NCBI GenBank assembly: GCA_030671465.1
Contig: DAOVIP010000009.1
Span: forward strand, 1-13,304
DNA: 13,304 nt
Reading direction: 5' to 3'
From: Candidatus Aminicenantota bacterium
GTDB taxonomy: Bacteria; Acidobacteriota; Aminicenantia; UBA2199
Every line of letters begins with the position of its first letter. Within the stretch, counting starts at the first letter, position 1. A model generated the notes under the pieces. The model was not told where the DNA came from, did not search any database, and worked only from the letters and a program-made list of their open reading frames with translations. Shown here piece after piece: positions 8,016 to 13,304 of this stretch. The translations under genes and the position numbers were made by a program.

Positions 8016-8809
8016 GGCAGGCCTCCAGTATTGGCTTGAGAAGGGAGATGGATTTCTTCCGGCGGCACAATAATCGAGATATCTCCAGGCAGAAAAAGAT
8101 AAAAACCATTAAACTGAAAGGACTTCATCTGATTTTCATCTGTATTCTGCTGCTGTTGATCGGGATTACCATTTATATGTCAGCCCAGTTCGTACTTTCC
8201 TGGGAGCAACTGAATGTCAAAACTGTCAGGCTGGTCAACAGTCCCCGATACGGAAAGGCAAAAGTCAAACAATTGTTAACCTATTTCCGGGGCAATATTT
8301 TAAGTTTAAGCCTTGATCATCTGAAAAGGAAGTTGATCAATATCAATGAAGTAAAGGATGTTTCGATCACCCGGATTCTGCCCTCGACCGTTGAGATCCG
8401 TTTTGCTTTGAGAGAGCCTATTTTTCAGGTATACCTGAATAAGCGGTATCACCTCATTGATATGGAAGGGGTCTCACTGTATACCCGTCAAAGACCCAGA
8501 GCGGGCCTGATGACCATTAAGGGAGTAAAAAAGCAGGAGCTTGAGGCCATCATTCCCTATTTCGGGGAACTGATCAAGATCAAAGGTTCTTTGGAATACA
8601 TCGGATACAAGCAGCCTTATGGGGTCATGGTTAAACTGAAAGGTATGGAAGAGGAATTCTATCCGGGCGAACAGAATTATGCCGGAAAGATTAACTATTA
8701 TTTGAAAGTGAAGAAGTTGCTGGCTTTAAATAAGCAGCGAATCAAAAAGGTTGATCTTCGATTTGCCAATCGGTTTTATCTAGAATTTGATAAGGAGGTC
8801 GTGAACTAA
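8012..8809 (+). CDS. ftsQ: FtsQ/DivIB-like cell division protein with POTRA domain
   Basis: FtsQ is a bitopic inner-membrane protein that, in studied bacteria, links the cytoplasmic Z-ring to FtsB/FtsL and the septal synthase. The product is 265 aa. A basic cytoplasmic tail (about residues 1-37, rich in R and K) is followed by one membrane helix at about 38-62 (LHLIFICILLLLIGITIYM). A POTRA-like domain follows at about 67-136 (VKTVRLVNS, NILSLSLDHLKRKL, VKDVSITRILPSTVEIRFALREP), then a C-terminal beta domain ending YLEFDKEVVN. Sequence conservation in this family is low, so the call rests on the architecture, the LPSTVEI-x-REP pattern and the position before ftsA. The ATG at 8012 was chosen because it has AGGAGAGG just upstream and makes an ATGA overlap with murC; an in-frame ATG at 7970 lies inside murC and adds only polar residues. 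Confidence 0.92.
   Translation: MRQASSIGLRREMDFFRRHNNRDISRQKKIKTIKLKGLHLIFICILLLLIGITIYMSAQFVLSWEQLNVKTVRLVNSPRYGKAKVKQLLTYFRGNILSLSLDHLKRKLININEVKDVSITRILPSTVEIRFALREPIFQVYLNKRYHLIDMEGVSLYTRQRPRAGLMTIKGVKKQELEAIIPYFGELIKIKGSLEYIGYKQPYGVMVKLKGMEEEFYPGEQNYAGKINYYLKVKKLLALNKQRIKKVDLRFANRFYLEFDKEVVN
8792..8799 (+). promoter_or_regulatory. ftsA: Strong Shine-Dalgarno sequence of ftsA
   Basis: AAGGAGGT lies inside the last codons of ftsQ, eleven bases before the ftsA ATG at 8811. It matches the anti-Shine-Dalgarno consensus, unlike the weak sites of the overlapping mur genes, although the spacing is on the long side. It suggests ftsA can be initiated independently of ftsQ termination. Confidence 0.75.
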
Positions 8810-8810
8810 G

Positions 8811-10031
8811 ATGAAAGGAAAATATCTGGTGGGCATTGATATCGGAACCAAAAAAATATGTACCCTGATCGGACAGCTGAAGTCCCATGAAGAAGGTGAT
8901 GATCTTGAAATTATCGGTTACGGGATCGCGGAATCCAAGGGTATCCGAAAGGGTGTGATAGTGGATATGAACCAAACCGTAGAGGATATAAAAAAATCAG
9001 TGAAAGAAGCCGAACTAACTGCCGGGGTTGAGGTGGAGTCCGCCTATGTGAATATCTCCGGCAGCCATATTCAATCGATAAATGCCAAGGGCAGTATTAA
9101 CATAACCGGAAGAAATCGAGAAATCGCCACGGAGGATATTGACCGGGCAGTTACCCATGGAAGCAGTATCATGCTTCCCAACAACAAAGATATCCTTCAC
9201 GTTCTCACCCAGGAATTTATTGTGGATTCCCAGGAGGATATCAAAAATCCCAAGGGGATGATCGGGAGCAACCTGGATGTCTATATCCTGATTGTGACTG
9301 CCTCGAAGCCATCGATAAAAAATATGCTGATGTGTCTGAAAAAAGCCAAAATTGATGTGATCTCTACCGTGTTGTCCCATATTGCCACGGCCGAAGCCGT
9401 CTTAACCTATGATGAAAAAGAACTGGGTGTGGCCTTAATTGATATTGGCGGTGGTACGACCGATATTTCCGTTTTTGAAAAGGGGGCCCTGTGTTATGCC
9501 ACTACTATCGGGGTGGGGGGGTACAACTTCACCAATGATTTGGCCATCGGGACCCGGACTCCGATTGATAAGGCCGAGCAGATCAAGAGGAAATACGGCT
9601 GCGGCATGGATCCAAATTTAAAAAACCAGAACATTGAAATACCCAGTGTGGGCGGTAAACGAAAGCGTTTGATTTCGGTTTCATTGTTATCCGATATATT
9701 GCGGCCCCGGGCCGAAGAAATTTTCGAAATGGTCAAAAACAAAATTGAATCCGAGGGTTTCGAAGATAAAATCAATGCGGGCATTGTGTTGACCGGAGGC
9801 TCTGCGGTTTTGGATGGATTGATAGAAGTTGCCGATGAAATATTTGCGGCTCCCATCCGAATCGGGAATCCCTGTGGGGCCGGAGGCCTGATTGACAAGG
9901 TGAATACACCTGATTTTTCCACAGCTGTCGGGCTGTTGAAATACGGTCTGCTGGATTTGAAAGACCGGGGGATGATTAAAAATCAGCCCAAAGGATGGAT
10001 GCAAAAAGCTAAAGAATGGTTTGGATTTTAG
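8811..10031 (+). CDS. ftsA: Cell division protein FtsA (actin-like membrane anchor of FtsZ)
   Basis: FtsA is an actin-fold ATPase that polymerises at the membrane, binds the FtsZ C-terminal peptide and recruits later division proteins. The product is 406 aa. The first phosphate loop is VGIDIGTKKI at 7-16. The family-specific 1C region follows from about residue 83 (SGSHIQSINAKGSI and onward). The second phosphate motif is LIDIGGGTTDISVF at 209-222, and the adenosine motif is VLTGGSAVLDGL at 326-337. The end, KGWMQKAKEWFGF at 394-406, looks like the amphipathic membrane-targeting helix typical of FtsA. It starts one base after the ftsQ stop. The TAG stop at 10029-10031 shares its last base with the ftsZ Shine-Dalgarno sequence, so ftsA and ftsZ are tightly joined. 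Confidence 0.97.
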   Translation: MKGKYLVGIDIGTKKICTLIGQLKSHEEGDDLEIIGYGIAESKGIRKGVIVDMNQTVEDIKKSVKEAELTAGVEVESAYVNISGSHIQSINAKGSINITGRNREIATEDIDRAVTHGSSIMLPNNKDILHVLTQEFIVDSQEDIKNPKGMIGSNLDVYILIVTASKPSIKNMLMCLKKAKIDVISTVLSHIATAEAVLTYDEKELGVALIDIGGGTTDISVFEKGALCYATTIGVGGYNFTNDLAIGTRTPIDKAEQIKRKYGCGMDPNLKNQNIEIPSVGGKRKRLISVSLLSDILRPRAEEIFEMVKNKIESEGFEDKINAGIVLTGGSAVLDGLIEVADEIFAAPIRIGNPCGAGGLIDKVNTPDFSTAVGLLKYGLLDLKDRGMIKNQPKGWMQKAKEWFGF

Positions 10032-10036
10032 GAGGT
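10031..10036 (+). promoter_or_regulatory. ftsZ: Strong Shine-Dalgarno sequence of ftsZ
   Basis: GGAGGT ends four bases before the ftsZ ATG at 10041, and its first G is the last base of the ftsA stop codon. It is the best-placed strong site in the cluster. This fits the high FtsZ to FtsA ratio known in other bacteria, although expression itself cannot be read from the sequence. Confidence 0.85.
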
Positions 10037-10040
10037 AAAA

Positions 10041-11288
10041 ATGAAAGGAGACATCAAAATTACCTATGCCAAGGCCAAAAAGCGCGGGGCGGTGCTCAAG
10101 GTATTGGGAGTTGGCGGAGCGGGTGGTAATGCCATCAACCGCATGATAGATGAAGGATTATCCGGGGTGGATTTTATTGCCATTAACACCGATAACCAGG
10201 ATCTCTCCAATATCAAAGAGCCCGCCATGACCCTTCAGATCGGTGATAAGATAACCCGGGGTCTGGGCACGGGGTCCAATGCCGAAGTGGGTATGGAGGC
10301 GGCCCTGGAAAATACCGATGCCATCATCGATGTTCTGGATGGGGCCCATATGGTTTTTATTACGGCCGGAATGGGCGGAGGCACGGGAACCGGAGCCAGC
10401 CAGGTAATTGCCAATCATGCCAGTTCCATGGGTATCTTGACCGTGGCTGTGATCACCCGCCCCTTTGAGTTTGAAGGGGAAAATAGAATGAGCGTGGCTG
10501 AACAGGGAATCAAAAATTTATCCGGAAGCGTCGATGCCCTGATTGTGATTCCAAATCAGCGGTTGTTTGAACTTGAGGATTCCGACCTGTCCTATAAGGA
10601 AGCCTATAAAAAGGTGGATGAAATCTTGCTGAAAGCGGTCAGGGGGATTTCAGATATCATCAACCATCCCGGCTATCAGAATGTAGATTTTGCCGACGTC
10701 CGCTCAGCCATGTCAGAAAAGGGAATGACCCTGATGGGTACCGGAGAAGCCAAGGGCGAGAACCGGGCAGAGGAAGCTTCCCGCAAGGCCCTGACTTCTC
10801 CCCTGCTGGATAATATTTCCATCAATGGAGCCACGGGAATCCTCTACAATATCACGGCTGCTTCCGATTTAAGTTTGAAGGAAATCGGAATCATTTCCGA
10901 TATTATCAAGGAAAATACGGCTCCGAATGCCAAGATCAAATTCGGTATAGTGGATGATGAAAGAATGGAAGAAATGCTTCGGGTCACCGTTATTGCCACG
11001 GGGTTCAAAAAAGGCATTCAGCAAAGAAGTGAGGGCATGAAACCAATTTTTCTCAGTAAATCCAAGAGTCAAAAAAGCCCCCAGATGTCAACTGAAGAAC
11101 CCGGACGGAAAAGGGACAGCGACCAGGAATATTTGTTCAAGACAGCTGAAAAGACCATTAATTTAACCGACCTGGAATATATCAATGAGGGGAATCTTCC
11201 CAGCCTGGCCCAGAATCCGGAAAATTATGACGATATTCTTGAGGTCCCCTCCTTTCAACGACCAAAAGTAACAGAAAAAAATGATTGA
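10041..11288 (+). CDS. ftsZ: Cell division protein FtsZ (tubulin-like GTPase)
   Basis: FtsZ polymerises in a GTP-dependent way into the Z-ring that sets the division site. The product is 415 aa. The GTPase core shows VGGAGGNAINRM at 24-35, NTDNQDL at 49-55, the tubulin signature GGGTGTG at 112-118, TRPFEFEG at 139-146, and the synergy-loop motif NVDFADVRSAM at 214-224 that completes the active site of the next subunit. A polar, charged linker spans about 328-396. The tail DDILEVPSFQRPK at 397-409 matches the conserved C-terminal peptide that binds FtsA and other partners (usual form DIPxFxR). It is the last classical dcw gene here. Its end overlaps hutI by 8 bases (ATGATTGA), which is unusual for ftsZ. 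Confidence 0.98.
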   Translation: MKGDIKITYAKAKKRGAVLKVLGVGGAGGNAINRMIDEGLSGVDFIAINTDNQDLSNIKEPAMTLQIGDKITRGLGTGSNAEVGMEAALENTDAIIDVLDGAHMVFITAGMGGGTGTGASQVIANHASSMGILTVAVITRPFEFEGENRMSVAEQGIKNLSGSVDALIVIPNQRLFELEDSDLSYKEAYKKVDEILLKAVRGISDIINHPGYQNVDFADVRSAMSEKGMTLMGTGEAKGENRAEEASRKALTSPLLDNISINGATGILYNITAASDLSLKEIGIISDIIKENTAPNAKIKFGIVDDERMEEMLRVTVIATGFKKGIQQRSEGMKPIFLSKSKSQKSPQMSTEEPGRKRDSDQEYLFKTAEKTINLTDLEYINEGNLPSLAQNPENYDDILEVPSFQRPKVTEKND

Positions 11289-12561
11289 AATTAATATACT
11301 GATTAAGAATATTAAAGCACTGGTTAACCCGGCCCGAAATACTGTGGTCAGGGGGAATGATTTGAATTCTATCAAGATTTCCCATGATGTCTGGCTTGGT
11401 GCATCAGGGGAATTTATTTCATTTATTGGGCACCGGTCAGATTTCGAGAAGAATTGTAAACTATCTCCAGATGCAGTGGTTATTGACGGGGCTGAATTCG
11501 TGGCTTTCCCGGGGTTGGTGGATCCCCATACCCACCTGCCCTTTGCCGGTACCCGCCAGGATGAGTTCCGCCTCAAGCTTCAGGGTGTCAGTTATCAGGA
11601 GATTGCTGAAAAAGGCGGTGGCATCAAGGGAACGGTTCGAAGAACCAGGGAAATCTCCTATGATGATCTACTGGTTCAATGTGAAAAAAGACTGGATCAG
11701 ATCCTGGCTTCCGGCACCACCACGGTTGAGGCCAAGAGTGGATATGGCCTGGATGAAACCACGGAAATGAAGCAACTGGAAGTACTGGAAGCCCTGGATT
11801 CATTTCATCCGGTTGACATTGTCCCCACTTTTTTGGGTGCCCATGAAATTCCGGAGGAATTCCGGGGAAAGAACAGGGAATACCTGAAATTTCTGGTGGA
11901 GAAGGTCATGCCCCGGGTAAAGGAACGCAATCTGGCTGAATTTGTGGATATTTTTTGTGAAAACGGTTATTTCTCTTATGATGAAGCCGAATATTATATT
12001 GACCGGGCATTGGAACATAATTTCAAAATAAAAATACATGGAGATGAATTCACTTCCAACAATGCGGCATTACTGGCAGTCAATAAAAAAGCAGTATCCG
12101 CAGAACACTTGATTGCCATGACCGGGGAAGAGATAGAGGCTATCTCAGCCTCGGATACTTCCTGTATTATTTTGCCGGGGGTATCCTTCTTTCTGAAACT
12201 GGATCAGTATGCCCCGGTCAGGAAAATTATTGATAAAAACGGTATTGTAGCCCTGGGAACTGATTTTAACCCCGGCAGTTCAATGGTTTCCTCTCAATTG
12301 TTCATTTTTTATCTGGGAATATATCTGCTGGGTTTAACCGTGGAAGAGGCGATTAATACGGTTACCATCAATGCGGCCTATGCCATTGATCGGCATCAGC
12401 AGGCGGGTTCGATCGCCCTGGGAAAAAAAATGGATGTGCTTTTAATGGACATTCCGGATTACAGTTACCTGGCCTATCACCTGGGTATCAATCCTGTTCA
12501 TACGGTGATCAAGTCCGGAGAAGTGGTGGTTAGGAACAGGAAACTGGTTTATGGTAAATAA
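11281..12561 (+). CDS. hutI: Imidazolonepropionase (HutI-like amidohydrolase)
   Basis: HutI hydrolyses 4-imidazolone-5-propanoate to N-formimino-L-glutamate, the third step of histidine degradation, in the cytoplasm. The product is 426 aa, close to the family length. Amidohydrolase metal ligands are visible: HTH at 83-85 in FPGLVDPHTHLPFAG, H253 in KIHGDEF, H276 in SAEHLIAM and D328 in GTDFNPGSS. HutI-specific stretches are YQEIAEKGGGIKGTVR (105-120), TTTVEAKSGYGLDETTE (146-162), PTFLGAHEIPEEF (182-194) and, near the end, GINPVH. No other hut genes lie in the window. The start ATG lies inside the ftsZ stop region and I see no Shine-Dalgarno sequence before it (only A-rich sequence), so translation is probably coupled to ftsZ. 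A related amidohydrolase with another substrate is possible but less likely given the specific motifs. Confidence 0.93.
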   Translation: MIEINILIKNIKALVNPARNTVVRGNDLNSIKISHDVWLGASGEFISFIGHRSDFEKNCKLSPDAVVIDGAEFVAFPGLVDPHTHLPFAGTRQDEFRLKLQGVSYQEIAEKGGGIKGTVRRTREISYDDLLVQCEKRLDQILASGTTTVEAKSGYGLDETTEMKQLEVLEALDSFHPVDIVPTFLGAHEIPEEFRGKNREYLKFLVEKVMPRVKERNLAEFVDIFCENGYFSYDEAEYYIDRALEHNFKIKIHGDEFTSNNAALLAVNKKAVSAEHLIAMTGEEIEAISASDTSCIILPGVSFFLKLDQYAPVRKIIDKNGIVALGTDFNPGSSMVSSQLFIFYLGIYLLGLTVEEAINTVTINAAYAIDRHQQAGSIALGKKMDVLLMDIPDYSYLAYHLGINPVHTVIKSGEVVVRNRKLVYGK

Positions 12562-12579
12562 AGAAGGTGTGGGGTACAT

Positions 12580-12693
12580 GGTGTACGGTATAAGGTTTTT
12601 CTTCGTCAAAGGTCAACAACAAAAAAAAAGAGTAACCGGAATATTTAAGGTCACCTCCTCCTTAAATATTTGTCAATCCTTATACCGTACGCC
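12580..12693. repeat. Inverted repeat pair framing a 114-bp intergenic element
   Basis: GGTGTACGGTATAAGG at 12580-12595 and CCTTATACCGTACGCC at 12678-12693 are inverted copies that match at 15 of 16 positions, with 13 consecutive perfect pairs (12583-12595 with 12678-12690). The single mismatch would be a G-U pair in RNA. Between them lie an A-rich stretch (12618-12629) and a second, inner inverted repeat. The element sits in the only sizeable intergenic gap of the window. It could be a MITE-like insertion with terminal inverted repeats, a structured 3' UTR or a small RNA. No clear target duplication is seen beyond a possible AT on each side, and no transposase is nearby. Confidence 0.7.
12640..12670. 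repeat. Inner perfect 11-bp hairpin with CACCTCCT loop
   Basis: AATATTTAAGG at 12640-12650 and CCTTAAATATT at 12660-12670 are perfect inverted copies separated by the nine bases TCACCTCCT. The stem is AT-rich and moderately stable. On the + strand the loop equals part of the conserved 3' end of 16S rRNA, the anti-Shine-Dalgarno region. It is not followed by a T-run on the + strand. On the - strand a run of nine T begins about ten bases after the stem, too far for a classic intrinsic terminator. The hairpin nests inside the 12580-12693 repeat. Confidence 0.7.
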
Positions 12694-12745
12694 ATTACCA
12701 ATATAATAGATTGATGGATGAAAGTAAAGCAGACTGGAAAATGTT

Positions 12746-12774
12746 TTGACATTTGATTGAAGACGTGATATCTC
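12746..12774 (+). promoter_or_regulatory. Candidate sigma-70-type promoter for the Memo-family gene
   Basis: TTGACA at 12746-12751 is a perfect -35 box. Seventeen bases later TATCTC (12769-12774) is a weak -10 box, preceded by TG at 12766-12767 as in extended -10 promoters. It would start transcription just upstream of the GGAGA (12781-12785) and ATG at 12793, giving a very short leader. The -35 match and spacing are good and the -10 match is poor. Confidence 0.45.
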
Positions 12775-12792
12775 TCCTGTGGAGAAGAAAAA

Positions 12793-13304
12793 ATGATAAG
12801 AAAAGCGTCTGTGGCCGGGATATTTTATCCGGGTGATAGGCAAGCACTCCAGGCTGAGCTCGATCAGCTCATTCAATTCTCAGATACCAGGAAAAAAGTG
12901 GTGGGTCTGGTTTCACCCCATGCCGGATATGTGTATTCCGGGAGTTGTGCGGGAAAGGGATTTGGCCTGGTTGACGTTCCCGATTCGGTGATCATTATTG
13001 GTGTCAATCACAGGGGCCTCGGAGAGCCTTTAACCATTGATGGCCATGACCACTGGAATACGCCCTTGGGGGATTGTGAGATTGATGATGATTTGCGGTC
13101 AAGGTTGGTCGAAAACAGTGAGGTTTTTACCATTAATAGTCAGGCTGGCCTGGAAGAGCATTCCCTGGAAGTTCAGGTCCCCTTCATTCAGTACCTGAAT
13201 CCCCGTGCCCGGATACTACCCATCATGGTTGCCTCCTTGGAGATCGATAGATTGATTCAGGCGGGAAGGGAAATTGGCGATTGCCTGAAAACTCAACGTT
13301 CGGT
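12793..13304 (+). CDS. Memo-family protein (AmmeMemoRadiSam system protein B), 3'-truncated
   Basis: The frame is open from the ATG at 12793 to the window edge, 170 complete codons, and begins MIRKASVAGIFYPGD, a typical Memo N-terminus. Family motifs are SPHAGYVYSG at 41-50, GVNHRGLG at 70-77 (usually GPNHxGxG), TPLGD at 90-94 and LEEHSLEVQVPF at 120-131. The histidines in these motifs (H43, H73, H123) correspond to the conserved putative metal-site histidines of the family, which is structurally related to LigB-type dioxygenases. In many anaerobes and archaea Memo genes occur with AMMECR1-domain and radical SAM genes, but the biochemical role is unsettled. GGAGA lies seven bases before the start. 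It follows hutI after a 231-bp gap with its own candidate promoter, so it probably starts a new transcription unit. The C-terminal part is outside the window. Confidence 0.93.
   Translation, partial: MIRKASVAGIFYPGDRQALQAELDQLIQFSDTRKKVVGLVSPHAGYVYSGSCAGKGFGLVDVPDSVIIIGVNHRGLGEPLTIDGHDHWNTPLGDCEIDDDLRSRLVENSEVFTINSQAGLEEHSLEVQVPFIQYLNPRARILPIMVASLEIDRLIQAGREIGDCLKTQRS

Noticed and set aside
9494..9922. 142-codon and related open frames on the minus strand opposite ftsA
   Set aside because: They lie opposite highly conserved FtsA motifs, the products look like no known protein, and no ribosome binding site or promoter is evident.
11163..11576. 137-codon minus-strand open frame across the ftsZ/hutI junction
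   Set aside because: It is antisense to two clearly coding genes and has low-complexity hydrophobic content without a recognisable domain.
12652..12659. Minus-strand Shine-Dalgarno sequence for a leftward gene
   Set aside because: AGGAGGTG on the minus strand is a good match, but no ATG, GTG or TTG lies at a suitable distance and the region to the left is hutI coding sequence on the other strand.
12640..12670. Intrinsic terminator for the dcw-hutI operon
   Set aside because: The stem is AT-rich and no T-run follows on the + strand; on the minus strand the T-run starts about ten bases too late. I see no convincing terminator after hutI.

Overview
The window is a bacterial division and cell wall (dcw) cluster, all on the + strand. 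It runs in an almost unbroken chain from a 5'-truncated ftsI-type penicillin-binding protein through murE, murF, murD, ftsW, murC, ftsQ, ftsA and ftsZ. A hutI-like imidazolonepropionase gene overlaps the end of ftsZ. A 231-bp intergenic region follows, holding nested inverted repeats, and then a Memo-family gene that runs off the right edge.

Organism: a bacterium that makes peptidoglycan and divides with FtsZ, FtsA, FtsQ and FtsW. MurE carries the DNPR motif linked to meso-diaminopimelate addition. The genus cannot be read from the sequence. Moderate GC, a meso-DAP wall, FtsA/FtsQ and a Memo gene (a family common in anaerobes and archaea) fit an uncultured, probably anaerobic, diderm lineage such as Aminicenantota/Acidobacteriota relatives, but this is a low-confidence guess.

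Layout: 1-1244 ftsI 3' part with an apparent one-base frameshift near its end; 1241-2740 murE; 2733-4121 murF; 4114-5517 murD; 5510-6616 ftsW; 6609-8015 murC; 8012-8809 ftsQ; 8811-10031 ftsA; 10041-11288 ftsZ; 11281-12561 hutI; 12562-12792 intergenic; 12793-13304 Memo-family gene (partial). Five junctions overlap by exactly 8 bases, and murC/ftsQ (and ftsI/murE once the frameshift is corrected) overlap by the 4 bases ATGA. No gene from ftsI to hutI is separated from the next by more than 9 bases, so the whole block looks like one translationally coupled operon.

How the genes work together: MurC, MurD, MurE and MurF build the UDP-MurNAc pentapeptide in the cytoplasm. FtsW (SEDS glycosyltransferase) and FtsI (transpeptidase) form the septal synthase. 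FtsQ links that machinery to the divisome, and FtsA anchors FtsZ filaments to the membrane. The lipid-step and side genes normally interleaved here (mraY, murG, murB, ddl) are absent, with no gap left at their usual positions. I found no new defence or mobile system. The less ordinary features are the trimmed cluster, the uniform 8-base overlaps, hutI coupled to ftsZ, the ftsI frameshift, and the inverted-repeat element whose loop carries an anti-Shine-Dalgarno-like sequence.
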